Source of the DNA: Puniceicoccaceae bacterium
Lineage (GTDB): Bacteria; Verrucomicrobiota; Verrucomicrobiia; Opitutales; JAFGAQ01
DNA: 64,000 nt
NCBI GenBank assembly: GCA_028285755.1
Contig: JANQOQ010000006.1
Coordinates: 248,001 to 312,000, forward strand
Reading direction: 5' to 3'
Below are positions 52,440-61,872 of this stretch, piece after piece. The notes beneath the pieces were generated by a model. It saw nothing but the letters and a program-made list of their open reading frames with translations, was not told the origin of the DNA and made no database searches. The position numbers and the translations under genes are program-made. The stretch's first letter is position 1. Each line of letters begins with the position of its first letter.

Positions 52440-54080
52440 CTACTCAACAAATGCAATCTCTTCCCTCACTTGGGCTGCCAGCTCACTATCGGGTGTGAGC
52501 TCCAGAAACTTACGATAAAGGGCATGTGCGTTTTCCGGATCGTTCTTAATACGTGCGTAGCTCCGCGCCAACGCGAGGATCAATTGGGGCTCCCGAGGAA
52601 ATTTACGATAGAGATTCAGCGTTTCTTCATGAAAGCGGGATGCATTTTGACTCCGCTGAATCACACTGAGGTAGTGCATGGCAATCAGTCGGTTATGGGG
52701 GTTCAACCGCATGGCCTCAAGTGCGGCCGTTTCGGCATTCAAAAATTGACCAAAGCCCGCATACGCATACGACAGGTAAAACCACGCCAGTGGATTTTCC
52801 CGTTCGAGATTCACAGCATCCCAACTGAATCGGATAGCCGATGCATAATCATCCTCACGAATCGATTGCCGGGCATTGGCAATCAAGGCATCGACGGCAT
52901 CTTCTGGTAGAATTTCCTGATATTCTACAGGTATTTCTTCAACTGTGTCCATGTTCTCAATCGCTTCTTCCTGATCCTCAGTGATCGCAATGACCTCTTC
53001 AGTTTCCTCAAGCTCCTCTATGACAGCTGAGTCTGCGATCTCCGGTTCCTGGGCTTCCTCGTCAATCGAAGCCGGTATATCCAGCGATGCGATCTCAGTA
53101 TCCGCTTCGTCCGCAGGCTCCATTACTTCCTCAGCTATTTCAGGCTCAACTACCTCTAAGGGTGTATCTTCAATAGCCTCTTGATCCATTACTTCTGCTA
53201 CCTCCTCTGCTTCTACCAGAGGCTCTTCTACGTCTGCAATCTCATCAGTATTTTGATTTTCGGCTTCCTGAATTTCATCCTGGGTAGTTGCAAGGCTGTC
53301 TATGGCATCTTTACCCCCTGCGATCGCTACCCTTAAAACCGAGATATCTTCCTTAGACTCATCAGCAATGGTTCCATCATAACGCTTAAGAAATACATCA
53401 GCCACCTCCCAGTCCCGCTGCTCAACACTCGAGCGAATCAGCCCCAGCAAGGCCGTTGCCGTCTGCTCATCGCTTTCCGCATTGTTCAGTATCCAGTTGA
53501 GATGGTAATCCGCCTGAGAGAAATTCTTGGCCTTCACGTAAAGCTCAGCCAATCTCAGGCGCTCAGCAGTGAGCTCTGCCGGATTTGAGGATAAGCTGAA
53601 GCCTCGCTCAAAAGCAGAAATAGCCAAATCATGCTCTTCCAAATCGAAGCGCAGGTTAGCAAGCTGTATCCAGGTTTCCACATCATCCGGAAAATGCCTG
53701 AGATAGTTATCAATACGGTTGGCAGCGTTTTCAGGTTGTTCCGCCCTCAACAAATATTCCGCCGAGTTGAGTAGCAAATTCCGCTTTTCCGGCGAGAGCC
53801 GTGCCGCTTTTTGAAAATAATTAGAAGCCAACAGATAATTGCCACGCAAACCATAGACGATTCCCAGACCCTCTGCTACAAACGGATCATCCGGGTGGGC
53901 ATCCTGGAGGTTTTCAAGTTTGTTGATGGCAGCGGAAACATCCCCGTTCTGAGCTTCCAATATGGCATCTTCCACCTGCTGATCTTTCCTGAATGACTGT
54001 AAGCCACAGCCAGCCAGGAACATTAGACCCAATATCAGCGATATGTGAGTCAGCAACTGCCTAATAGTGCGAGAATTCAA
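52440..54080 (-). CDS. TPR lipoprotein with acidic low-complexity linker
   Basis: A 546-residue predicted lipoprotein: signal peptide with lipobox LAGC (Cys25), TPR helices at about 30-235 (VAEGLGIVYGLRGNYLLASNYFQKAARL and following), a long acidic Glu/Ala/Ile-rich linker (about 255-395), then more TPRs to the end (LAWFYLSYAYAGFGQFLNAE). Such proteins act as envelope scaffolds. Partners are unknown. It heads a minus-strand run with dnaG and rpoD. Confidence 0.8.
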   Translation of the reverse strand: MNSRTIRQLLTHISLILGLMFLAGCGLQSFRKDQQVEDAILEAQNGDVSAAINKLENLQDAHPDDPFVAEGLGIVYGLRGNYLLASNYFQKAARLSPEKRNLLLNSAEYLLRAEQPENAANRIDNYLRHFPDDVETWIQLANLRFDLEEHDLAISAFERGFSLSSNPAELTAERLRLAELYVKAKNFSQADYHLNWILNNAESDEQTATALLGLIRSSVEQRDWEVADVFLKRYDGTIADESKEDISVLRVAIAGGKDAIDSLATTQDEIQEAENQNTDEIADVEEPLVEAEEVAEVMDQEAIEDTPLEVVEPEIAEEVMEPADEADTEIASLDIPASIDEEAQEPEIADSAVIEELEETEEVIAITEDQEEAIENMDTVEEIPVEYQEILPEDAVDALIANARQSIREDDYASAIRFSWDAVNLERENPLAWFYLSYAYAGFGQFLNAETAALEAMRLNPHNRLIAMHYLSVIQRSQNASRFHEETLNLYRKFPREPQLILALARSYARIKNDPENAHALYRKFLELTPDSELAAQVREEIAFVE

Positions 54081-54303
54081 AATGAGCGATTGGTAAGTTA
54101 TTTAACTATACGGAGTTATTAGCGATTTGCCTTGGACTTTTCAAATCAAATTAACGGCTATTTTGTTAAACTCTCATGAAATACAAGTTTTCCAATAGAT
54201 AACTTGATCTCAACTGCTTTATGGATTGGATTATAAGGCTTGGTGTAAGTGAAATTATCGCTCATAATTGAATCTTTATTCGTGGAAATACTCTAAGTTC
54301 TTA

Positions 54304-55392
54304 ATGCAGTTCAGGTTGATAAGGGCATCACTAAAAATATTAGTCTCATGTGCATGTACGGCAATATGCATGGTTTCGGCACCTTCATTTGCCCAGGACA
54401 ATTTTATCTATGATAAGGCTTTGGATAAGATATGGATGTATCACTTGGAAGGATTTAGTGTTACAGAGTATCAGGATGCTATTGAACGGCTTATCCCCTC
54501 CTATGAACAGGCAATCAGCCGTAATCTGAAGCCCGGAGATAAGCAACGGGTGGGCATCAAAGTGTATACGAATTCGGGAGCAGGCATCACAACTCCGCTC
54601 AATTTGGTTGAAGCGACCATTCTCTTTTTGGAGAGCCGGGGTTATAAAAGGAATCAGTTGTTCCTCATCGATTTGAAGAGTGACAAGCTCTGGCAAGGAG
54701 GCTTCATCGGCTCCCGTTCATTGCTGAATAAAGAGTTTAAGGGTGTACCCGTTTACGCGTTGGATGATGGTGATTTTTACGATCCGCTCTGGTTTTATGA
54801 TAGTCCCCTGCCCTCTCAATACGTACCTGGCATCAACCTGCATGATATTAATGCCATTAATTTGACGGACTACAGTGTGCTTGACGATGGTCGCAAAAGC
54901 TTCCTGCCTACGGTATTACTCCATGATGTAGATTTTTGGATTAACCTGCCCGTGGTGACCGATCACCCTTCACTGGGTCTCAACGGAGTACTCGCAAATG
55001 CCACTCTCTGGAACATCAGCAACCATTATCGTTTTCTGGATAATATCGCAGGAGCCTCTGCTGCGATTGCTGAGATAGCAGCCATCCCGGAGCTCAGCCG
55101 CACGCTCGTTTTTTCACTGGTTTCGATGGAGAAGTTCCAATTCATGGGAGGGCCGTCATTCAATGCTCACTACGTACGCTCTCAACAGGAGCTCTACCTG
55201 AGTGGCAATCCGGTTGGGCTGGACTTTTTGTTTCTGGAGAAACTCAATAGAGCGCGATTTTCAGAGGGCTTTGCGCCGATCCCCACTGAACTGCCCGTAT
55301 TTGAGTATTCGCGATCTCTGGGGCTTGGCGATTACCAGCGTGACCTGCTGGACATTATCGAAAAAAAAAGCTACCCCGCAAGGGATAGCTAA
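54304..55392 (+). CDS. secreted DUF362-like protein
   Basis: A 362-residue protein with a signal peptide (LKILVSCACTAICMVSAPSFAQ). KQRVGIKVYTNSGAGITTPLNLVEATI and a late FWINLPVVTDHPSLGLNGVLANATLWNISNH resemble the DUF362 fold, in which a phosphate-like loop and an Asn-rich stretch recur; the ferredoxin part of some members is absent. Function is unknown. The start at 54304 (MQFRLIRASL) gives a normal signal peptide; TTG 54268 would add 12 residues. Its last codons contain the rpmB terminator on the other strand. Confidence 0.6.
   Translation: MQFRLIRASLKILVSCACTAICMVSAPSFAQDNFIYDKALDKIWMYHLEGFSVTEYQDAIERLIPSYEQAISRNLKPGDKQRVGIKVYTNSGAGITTPLNLVEATILFLESRGYKRNQLFLIDLKSDKLWQGGFIGSRSLLNKEFKGVPVYALDDGDFYDPLWFYDSPLPSQYVPGINLHDINAINLTDYSVLDDGRKSFLPTVLLHDVDFWINLPVVTDHPSLGLNGVLANATLWNISNHYRFLDNIAGASAAIAEIAAIPELSRTLVFSLVSMEKFQFMGGPSFNAHYVRSQQELYLSGNPVGLDFLFLEKLNRARFSEGFAPIPTELPVFEYSRSLGLGDYQRDLLDIIEKKSYPARDS
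55361..55390 (-). terminator. rho-independent terminator of rpmB, inside the convergent gene's coding end
   Basis: Read on the minus strand, AGCTA (55390-55386) with CCC (55384-55382) pairs with GGG/TAGCT (55377-55369) around a 4 nt loop and one mismatch, followed by nine T. It lies 25 nt after the rpmB stop and overlaps the last codons (Lys-Lys-Ser-Tyr-Pro) of the + strand gene. Confidence 0.8.
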
Positions 55393-55414
55393 TATTGAAA
55401 AAATTCTCTGGAAT

Positions 55415-55645
55415 TTAAGCCTTCTGGATCTTACCAGCCTTAATTGCCTTTACCGATACCCACATACGCTTAACCGTGCCATTTGGCAAACGAACGCGTA
55501 CGCGTTGCAAATTTGGGCGAAAAGTGCGTTTGTTCTGCTTCACCAACTGAAGTCCAATGCCTCCACTCTTTTTACTTTGCCCCTTATGAATGATGCGGCC
55601 GCCGGTAACCGGACGTTTGCCTGTAACTGCACAAATTCTTGCCAT
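55415..55645 (-). CDS. rpmB: 50S ribosomal protein bL28
   Basis: A 76-residue basic protein: MARICAVTGKRPVTGGRI, NKRTFRPNLQRVRVRLPNG and KRMWVSVKAIKAG are the bL28 pattern. Zinc-type cysteine pairs are absent. It is a single gene with its own promoter and terminator, divergent from the MscS gene. Confidence 0.95.
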   Translation of the reverse strand: MARICAVTGKRPVTGGRIIHKGQSKKSGGIGLQLVKQNKRTFRPNLQRVRVRLPNGTVKRMWVSVKAIKAGKIQKA

Positions 55646-55684
55646 AACGATCTAAAAAAAGTGATAACATGACATCCCTCGGAA

Positions 55685-55712
55685 ATTTTACAAGCAATTT
55701 TTAGCAATTCAA
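55685..55712 (-). promoter_or_regulatory. candidate promoter of rpmB
   Basis: On the minus strand TTGAAT (55712-55707), 16 nt, TAAAAT (55690-55685). Transcription would start near 55678, about 30 nt before the rpmB ATG. The -35 is only 4 nt from the divergent MscS gene start, so the two promoters must overlap. Confidence 0.5.
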
Positions 55713-55716
55713 ACAA

Positions 55717-57018
55717 ATGATCACTCTTCAAGATAACGCCAATAACCTGACAGAGCTTTGGGCAAATACCTTCATTTCTTATGGATGGAGTGAGACCTTA
55801 GCCTGGCTAACCAGTTTCTCCATTTCTCTAAGTTTATTCGTCTTTACGGTCCTGTTGGGGATTTTTATCAGGAAGCAATATCTTGAGAAAATCAGTGCAC
55901 GCATTGTTGAACGCACTGCAGTAACCTGGGACGATAAACTTAGGGAACACGGCGTATTTCGCCGCACCTTAAAGTTAGCGGTCGCGGTGTTTTTTGTATT
56001 CCTCTCACGCACACTATTCGAAAACCTCGAATACCGGGGAATCGAGCTCGGGGCATTTCTTATCTCTGCCTCTTACATTTATGTGGTGCTTAGTGGCCTA
56101 TTCCTAATCGATGCCACACTCAACGGGATGTACAGCTTTTCCCAACAACTCCCCTATGCCCGCAATGTGGGATACAAAGGATTTGTCCAGGCCATCAAGC
56201 TGGTCTTCTACCTCGCGGGTATCATCATTATTCTATCCATCGTACTGGATCGCAGCCCCGTTTATTTTCTATCGGGTCTGGGTGCGATTACAGCGGTGCT
56301 GTTATTGGTATTTAGGGATGTAATCCTGGGTTTCGTAGCGGGTATTCAAATAACGGCCAATAACATGCTTAAAGAGGGGGATTGGATCGAGATGCCCAGC
56401 CACCAGGCAGATGGCGATGTGATCGATATCTCGCTGACGACCATCAAAGTCCAAAACTGGGACAAAACCATTACAACTATCCCGGCCTATGATCTGATTG
56501 CGAACCCATTCAAGAACTGGGAGGGTATGTCCAAAAGCGGGGGCCGCAGAATCAAGCGCGCGCTGATGATCGATATGCAGACCATTCGCTTTGCCGACCA
56601 GGAGCTCATTAAGGAGTTTCGCAAAATCGCATTGCTCGAGGATTATCTGGAGAAAAAAATCCGGGATATCGAAGAACACAACTCTTCTTTGAAAGTGCAG
56701 AATCAGGAACTAATCAATCAACGGCGCTTAACCAACATCGGCACTTTCCGCGCCTATTGTGAGGCCTATCTGCACTCACTTCCTCACATTTCGGATGAGA
56801 TGACATTTCTCGTTCGACAATTGGCCTCGGGCCCTAATGGTCTGCCCATCGAGATTTACGTTTTCAGCACGGACAAACGTTGGGTGCAATATGAAGCGAT
56901 CCAGTCTGACATTTTCGACCACCTGCTGGCTGTATTGCCGAGCTTTGGACTGAAAGTATTCCAGGCCCCATCGGGTAATGATTTGAGCCAACTCAATTTC
57001 CCGGAAACGCTTAGTTGA
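55717..57018 (+). CDS. MscS-family mechanosensitive channel, YbdG-like
   Basis: A 433-residue membrane protein with about five helices (to about 205), the MscS pore and beta-domain core (GLGAITAVLLLVFRDVILGFVAGIQITANNMLKEGDWIE) and a C-terminal extension with RRLTNIGTFRAYCEAYL and YVFSTDKRWVQYEAIQSDIFDH, as in E. coli YbdG. It likely opens on osmotic down-shock. Starts 72 nt from divergent rpmB and overlaps the convergent yqgE end by 8 nt. Confidence 0.9.
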   Translation: MITLQDNANNLTELWANTFISYGWSETLAWLTSFSISLSLFVFTVLLGIFIRKQYLEKISARIVERTAVTWDDKLREHGVFRRTLKLAVAVFFVFLSRTLFENLEYRGIELGAFLISASYIYVVLSGLFLIDATLNGMYSFSQQLPYARNVGYKGFVQAIKLVFYLAGIIIILSIVLDRSPVYFLSGLGAITAVLLLVFRDVILGFVAGIQITANNMLKEGDWIEMPSHQADGDVIDISLTTIKVQNWDKTITTIPAYDLIANPFKNWEGMSKSGGRRIKRALMIDMQTIRFADQELIKEFRKIALLEDYLEKKIRDIEEHNSSLKVQNQELINQRRLTNIGTFRAYCEAYLHSLPHISDEMTFLVRQLASGPNGLPIEIYVFSTDKRWVQYEAIQSDIFDHLLAVLPSFGLKVFQAPSGNDLSQLNFPETLS

Positions 57019-57577
57019 GTGAGGGATCTTCGGGAAACCGGAAATCGCCAAAGTTTTCACTGCCTGCAAGATTCTGCCAAGCGTTCAGGTCGTTTTTGAG
57101 GTGCTTTATCGTGTTCGGCTTCAAACCCACCTGAGTCCACGCATGCTGGCTGATTTCATCCTCCAACTGCCCGGCAGCCCATCCGGAATAGCCTAGATAC
57201 GCCCGCACCTCATACTCGGGATGCTGGCTAATCAACTTGGTAGCATTTTGATCATTCATCCCGAAATAGATCTTAAATTCTCGGGCATCATCGGTAATGT
57301 GCATACCTGCCAGCAGAATCTGATTTGAACTTACCGGGCCTCCATAATACACCTTTATTTTGGATAGTTCCGTATCTGCAAACTGATCATTGAGCTCTCC
57401 CAGCTCACAATCCAGGGGACGATTGTATATAATACCCAATGCGCCCTCCTCTTTGCTTTGCTGAACCAGTAAAACCACGGTTTTTTCAAAATGGGCATCC
57501 TGAAGGCTGGGAGTTGCAACTATCAATGAGCCTGCAATGTTTGCATCTTCGGATTTAAATGAATCTCGGTGTTTCAT
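57011..57577 (-). CDS. yqgE: YqgE/AlgH-family protein
   Basis: A 188-residue soluble protein of the YqgE/AlgH family: AGSLIVATPSLQDAHFEKTVVLLVQ, GALGIIYNRP, VYYGGPVSSNQILL and YLGYSGWAAGQLEDEI are its signature blocks. Biochemical role is unknown; in Pseudomonas AlgH influences alginate and virulence regulation. The start at 57577 (MKHRDSF) directly follows the HDAC-like gene stop (TAG then ATG with 1 base between), so they are coupled. Confidence 0.93.
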   Translation of the reverse strand: MKHRDSFKSEDANIAGSLIVATPSLQDAHFEKTVVLLVQQSKEEGALGIIYNRPLDCELGELNDQFADTELSKIKVYYGGPVSSNQILLAGMHITDDAREFKIYFGMNDQNATKLISQHPEYEVRAYLGYSGWAAGQLEDEISQHAWTQVGLKPNTIKHLKNDLNAWQNLAGSENFGDFRFPEDPSLN

Positions 57578-57578
57578 A

Positions 57579-58553
57579 CTAGGCTGGCGTCTCCTGAGGT
57601 GCAGAATCATCAACACCCCTCATTGCTAATAAATGCGAGTATACCGACTTTGCAAGCGCATCCAGGTGGTACCCCCCCTCGAGGAGTGACACTACCCTGC
57701 CATCGCATACTTTTTGTGCAACCCGCACGATCCCAGAAGTTAACTCGTAAAAATCCTGCTCGGTAAGCTCGATGTTTGCAAGCGGGTCGAGCCTGTGTGC
57801 GTCAAAACCCGCAGAGATCATAATCAGATCAGGCTCATAGGCGATGACTGAGGGTATTATCACGTTGCTGAATGCATCTCGGTAGGTTTCTATATCCGAC
57901 CCCGCCGTTAACTGAATGTTTATGTTGTAGCCTTCTCCACGCCCTATACCCCTCTCGAGGGGGCTACCCGTACCCGGAAACAGTGGGCTTTCGTGCAAAC
58001 TGATAAAGAGCACCTGATCATCCTCATAAAAGCTATCCTGCGTCCCATTGCCATGATGCACATCAAAGTCAATAATCGCCACTTTTTTAACCCAGCCATT
58101 CTTGATGGCAGCCTTGGCAGCGATTGCTACATTATTCAAAAGACAAAATCCCATTGCGTGGCTACTCGTTGCATGATGGCCCGGTGGCCTGACTGCGGCA
58201 AAGGTTCGCCTGTATGGGCCCTTGGTCACCAACGATACCGCTTCTATCGCAGCACCGGCACCGAGTAAGGCAACTCGGTAGGAATCCTTAGAAACCCGGG
58301 TATCTCCATCATCCAGCAGGGCCTCCCCCTTTTTACAAGTTTCTTCAAGATACCTTACATATTCTGGATCATGATTGAGGTAAACATCCTCCAACTCGGC
58401 GGATTCAGCCAAAATCCAATCTAACTGCGGATTCAGGTCGGACTGTTTCAAATACCCATAGACGCGGCTAATCCTTTCGGAAGTCTCAGGATGTGAGGCA
58501 CCGGTGGAATGTAGAAGAAAATCCTGGCTGAATATAACTCCGACCTTATCCAT
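57579..58553 (-). CDS. histone-deacetylase-family amidohydrolase
   Basis: A 324-residue zinc amidohydrolase of the HDAC/acetylpolyamine deacetylase superfamily. VRPPGHHATSSHAMGFCLLNN holds the His pair (126, 127), VAIIDFDVHHGNGTQ the zinc ligands Asp164 and His166, and MISAGFDAHRLDP the third Asp. The late LEGGYHLDAL is the conserved glycine-tyrosine. Substrate (acetyl-lysine, acetylpolyamine or other) is not decided by sequence. Confidence 0.92.
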   Translation of the reverse strand: MDKVGVIFSQDFLLHSTGASHPETSERISRVYGYLKQSDLNPQLDWILAESAELEDVYLNHDPEYVRYLEETCKKGEALLDDGDTRVSKDSYRVALLGAGAAIEAVSLVTKGPYRRTFAAVRPPGHHATSSHAMGFCLLNNVAIAAKAAIKNGWVKKVAIIDFDVHHGNGTQDSFYEDDQVLFISLHESPLFPGTGSPLERGIGRGEGYNINIQLTAGSDIETYRDAFSNVIIPSVIAYEPDLIMISAGFDAHRLDPLANIELTEQDFYELTSGIVRVAQKVCDGRVVSLLEGGYHLDALAKSVYSHLLAMRGVDDSAPQETPA

Positions 58554-58564
58554 AGATTTAATAA

Positions 58565-58595
58565 CAAAAAACCCAACCTCATCGGAGAGATTGGG
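58565..58595 (-). terminator. rho-independent terminator of gap-pgk-tpiA
   Basis: On the minus strand CCCAA-T-CTC (58595-58587) pairs with GAG-G-TTGGG (58580-58572), with one internal mismatch and a 6 nt loop, followed by six T or more. It lies 30 nt after the tpiA stop and closes the glycolytic operon. Confidence 0.85.
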
Positions 58596-58625
58596 TCGAG
58601 ACTAAAAAGTAAACAGATGCAAAGT

Positions 58626-59390
58626 CTAACTTTTACTAATAGCAGATTCCACCAGTTGAATAAAGGACTGTGCCTTCAGGGACGCACCTCCAATGAGTCC
58701 TCCATCGATGTCTGCCTGAGCAAGCAAATCATCCGCATTTTCAGGCTTCATGGAGCCACCGTATAGAATCTGAATACCATTCGCAGCGTCCGCTCCGAAT
58801 AAATCAGTCAGTATTTCACGAATCTTTTGATGAACTTCCTGGGCCATCTCGGGCGTTGCGGTTTTACCCGTGCCGATTGCCCAAACCGGCTCGTAAGCAA
58901 TCACCAGGTTTTCAGCATTCTCAGCAGTCACACCTTTTAGCCCGTCGTTGAGTTGAGTAGTTACCACGCTAATGGTTTTGTCCGCTTCACGCTCTTCAAT
59001 GGTTTCCCCCACGCACAATATGGGCTTCAGGTTGTTCTCGAAAGCTGCCAGTACCTTCTCGTTAATAAACGCATCCGTTTCACCGAACAGTGTACGGCGC
59101 TCGCTATGGCCAAGGATCACATAAGAGACATGTAAATGCCTCAACATGCTTGCAGCCACTTCACCGGTGTAGGCTCCTGCAGCAGCCGGGTGCATATTCT
59201 GCGCGCCCAACTCAATTTCGTTATCCGAAACGCTTTTACTGGCACTCTCGAGGCCCGTGTATGGAGGGCATACGACGACATCCACATCCGTTTGTTTACC
59301 TACCGCGAGTGCGATATCTGCAATCAGACTTTCACCCTCTGCGGCGTCTTTATTCATTTTCCAATTACCTGCAATTAAGTATTTTCTCAT
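58626..59390 (-). CDS. tpiA: triosephosphate isomerase
   Basis: A 254-residue TIM-barrel enzyme interconverting dihydroxyacetone phosphate and glyceraldehyde 3-phosphate. Asn9 and Lys11 are in AGNWKMN, His95 in ILGHSERR, and catalytic Glu167 in IAYEPVWAIGTG with loop 6 following. The phosphate loop GGSMKPEN and GGLIGGASL are intact. It is 19 nt after pgk and ends the gap-pgk-tpiA operon. Confidence 0.97.
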   Translation of the reverse strand: MRKYLIAGNWKMNKDAAEGESLIADIALAVGKQTDVDVVVCPPYTGLESASKSVSDNEIELGAQNMHPAAAGAYTGEVAASMLRHLHVSYVILGHSERRTLFGETDAFINEKVLAAFENNLKPILCVGETIEEREADKTISVVTTQLNDGLKGVTAENAENLVIAYEPVWAIGTGKTATPEMAQEVHQKIREILTDLFGADAANGIQILYGGSMKPENADDLLAQADIDGGLIGGASLKAQSFIQLVESAISKS

Positions 59391-59409
59391 AATCGTTAGG
59401 ATTTAAAAA

Positions 59410-60609
59410 TTAAGCTTTATCCAAAACAGCAACTCCCGGAAGTTCCTTACCTTCAAGAAACTCAAGGCTCGCTCCCCCGCCGGTGCTCATAAAGGAAACA
59501 CTGTCAGAGTAACCGCTCTTTTTAACCGCTTTAACCGAATCGCCACCCCCAATGATGGAGATCACATCCGATTCAGCAATCGCTTTTGCAACCGCAAAGG
59601 TGCCAACGGCAGATTCCTTGATTTCGAAGATGCCCATGGGGCCATTCCAAAGCACAGACTTGGAGTTGCGCACGACATCTTCAAAAATAGCCGTGGTCTT
59701 GGGTCCGATATCGACGCCTTCCCAACCATCGGGGATATCCCCTTCGACTACTTTGGTTTCGCCCAGTGCTTTATTATCAAAATCGATGCTATTGGTGATC
59801 AAATTGTCTACGGGTAAGAGCAACTTAACCCCAAGCTTTCCAGCCTTCTCGATAGCACTCTTGGCAGTTTCGATTTTATCCGGCTCACTGAGACTGTCCC
59901 CTACTTTTTTGCCCAGTGCCAGTGCAAATGTGTAGGCCATCGCACCGCCAATGATCATCGTATCGCACTTATCAAGCAGCGCATCAATGACCGTGATCTT
60001 ATCACTCACTTTTGCACCCCCAAGTATTACGGTAAAGGGTTTCTCCGGATTCGCGGTTTTATCACCCAGGTATTCGAGTTCCTTTTCGATGAGTAAGCCG
60101 GCAACCTTGGACTCAACATAATCGGCTATCCCTGCGGTTGATGCATGCGCACGGTGAGCGGTTCCAAAGGCGTCATTCACAAATGCATCTACATTTTCCG
60201 CGAGCTTTTTGGAGAACTCAGGATCATTTTTGGTCTCCTCGTTATAGTAACGCATGTTTTCAAGCAATAGGATGCTGCCCTCACCCAGCCCGTTGATAGC
60301 AGTCGCAACGTCATCGCCAATTGAGTCTTCCACAAACTGAACCGGCATTCCGATTAGCTTGGAAAGTTCTGCTGCTACGGGTGCCAGGGTAAGCTCAGGC
60401 TTACGCTCACCTTTCGGACGTCCCAAGTGGCTCGCGAGTATCACTTTTGCACCCTGCTCCACCAAGTGCCTTATCGTTGGGATCGCCGCATTGATCCGGG
60501 TGTTATCCGTAATCACTCCCCCATCCTCAACGGGAACATTAAAATCTACACGCACAAACACACGCTTTCCCCCCAGGTCCACGTCTTTAATCGTTTTTAC
60601 TTTTTCCAT
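59410..60609 (-). CDS. pgk: phosphoglycerate kinase
   Basis: A 399-residue kinase. VFVRVDFNVP and ASHLGRPKG bind 3-phosphoglycerate, AFVNDAFGTAHRAHAS is in the hinge region, GGAKVSDKI and NGPMGIFE follow, and the C-terminal GGGDSVKAV and STGGGASLEFLEG bind nucleotide. It yields ATP from 1,3-bisphosphoglycerate. It is preceded by a strong hairpin after gap. Confidence 0.97.
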   Translation of the reverse strand: MEKVKTIKDVDLGGKRVFVRVDFNVPVEDGGVITDNTRINAAIPTIRHLVEQGAKVILASHLGRPKGERKPELTLAPVAAELSKLIGMPVQFVEDSIGDDVATAINGLGEGSILLLENMRYYNEETKNDPEFSKKLAENVDAFVNDAFGTAHRAHASTAGIADYVESKVAGLLIEKELEYLGDKTANPEKPFTVILGGAKVSDKITVIDALLDKCDTMIIGGAMAYTFALALGKKVGDSLSEPDKIETAKSAIEKAGKLGVKLLLPVDNLITNSIDFDNKALGETKVVEGDIPDGWEGVDIGPKTTAIFEDVVRNSKSVLWNGPMGIFEIKESAVGTFAVAKAIAESDVISIIGGGDSVKAVKKSGYSDSVSFMSTGGGASLEFLEGKELPGVAVLDKA

Positions 60610-60641
60610 CGAAAAATTGTTAGATAGGTTTTTATAAAAAT

Positions 60642-60666
60642 GAAGGCGAGCAAAACACTCGCCTTC
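60642..60666 (-). terminator. strong intercistronic hairpin between gap and pgk
   Basis: GAAGGCGAG and CTCGCCTTC form a perfect 9 bp stem around a 7 nt loop, followed on the minus strand by ATTTTTAT. It lies 22 nt after the gap stop and 33 nt before the pgk start. It can act as a partial terminator or as an mRNA-stabilising end that lets gap message outlast pgk-tpiA. Confidence 0.7.
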
Positions 60667-60688
60667 AATGGTTAAATACTAATTCAAA

Positions 60689-61705
60689 TTAGAGAGCTAC
60701 GACCTTCTTAAGAAGATCGACGCAGCGGTTACTGTAGCCCCACTCGTTATCATACCAGGATACCAGTTTGAAGAAGGTATCTGAAAGTCCAATACCGGAT
60801 CCTGCATCGAAGATAGAAGAGCTCGCACAGTGGATGAAGTCAGAAGATACGACTTCGTCCTCTGTGTATTCGAGGATACCCTTCAATGGGCCTTCAGCGG
60901 CCTCTTTCATCTTCTGGCAGATTTCTTCGTAAGAAGTAGCCTTTTCAGTTTTTACGGTCAAATCCACAACGGATACGGTCGGTGTTGGCACTCGGAAAGC
61001 CATACCGGTGAGTTTGCCTTGAACTTCAGGAAGCACTAAGCCTACTGCCTTCGCAGCACCCGTGGATGCCGGAATGATGTTCAATGCGGCTGCACGTCCA
61101 CCCTTCCAGTCCTTCATTGATGGGCCATCTACAGTCTTTTGAGTTGCCGTGTAACTATGTACGGTGGTCATTAAACCTTCCGCAATTCCGAAATTGTCCA
61201 ATACTACCTTGGTCATGGGTGCCAAACAGTTGGTAGTACAAGATGCATTGGAGATGATCGTGTCTTCAGCAGTCAGTGTTTCATCATTTACACCGATCAC
61301 CACAGTCTTCACTGCTCCCTTAGCCGGAGCTGATATGATTACCTTCTTTGCTCCTGCATCAATATGCCCTTGAGCCTTTTCGCTATTGGCCCACAACCCG
61401 GTAGACTCAATAACAATATCCACTCCTAGCTCGCCCCAAGGAATATCTTTTGGCTCAACCCTTAAGGCCAGGCACTTGATCTCGCTGCCATTAACGATGA
61501 TTTTATCGTCAGAGCTCTCTACGGTTCCATTGAAACGCCCTTGAATGGAATCATACTTTAAAAGGTATGCCAAATTGTCAGCAGGCACGAGGTCGTTAAT
61601 TGCAACGACTTCGAATTCTTTTCCAAGAAGACCCTGGTCTACTAACGCTCTGAAAACAAGGCGGCCAATGCGGCCGAATCCATTAATCCCAATCTTTGTC
61701 GCCAT
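60689..61705 (-). CDS. gap: glyceraldehyde-3-phosphate dehydrogenase, type I
   Basis: A 338-residue NAD-dependent enzyme. [14 protein letters not shown] binds NAD; Asp38 in VAINDL indicates NAD rather than NADP preference. Catalytic Cys156 is in [13 protein letters not shown], and [14 protein letters not shown] and [12 protein letters not shown] follow. It begins the gap-pgk-tpiA run. A clear SD (AAGGA, 61717-61713) lies 7 nt before the ATG. Confidence 0.97.
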   Translation of the reverse strand: MATKIGINGFGRIGRLVFRALVDQGLLGKEFEVVAINDLVPADNLAYLLKYDSIQGRFNGTVESSDDKIIVNGSEIKCLALRVEPKDIPWGELGVDIVIESTGLWANSEKAQGHIDAGAKKVIISAPAKGAVKTVVIGVNDETLTAEDTIISNASCTTNCLAPMTKVVLDNFGIAEGLMTTVHSYTATQKTVDGPSMKDWKGGRAAALNIIPASTGAAKAVGLVLPEVQGKLTGMAFRVPTPTVSVVDLTVKTEKATSYEEICQKMKEAAEGPLKGILEYTEDEVVSSDFIHCASSSIFDAGSGIGLSDTFFKLVSWYDNEWGYSNRCVDLLKKVVAL

Positions 61706-61712
61706 CTGCGAT

Positions 61713-61734
61713 TCCTTTTCTTTAGTTAATTATA
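61713..61734 (-). promoter_or_regulatory. gap -10 element and ribosome-binding site
   Basis: On the minus strand a perfect TATAAT (61734-61729) is followed by the SD AAGGA (61717-61713). No good -35 is seen 16-18 nt upstream. If this -10 is used, the leader would be about 20 nt, fitting a highly expressed gene. Confidence 0.5.
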
Positions 61735-61872
61735 ACTTTTGTTTTTCAATTTTAGTTGATTATGCCGGGAGAAGATAAATGAAACTTATCCTAGCACATC
61801 CGTTTATTCGGAGATTTTCTTGGAGAAATCAAAAAGAAAATTAAATAAATCTGTCCTATTAGAATTACTAAT

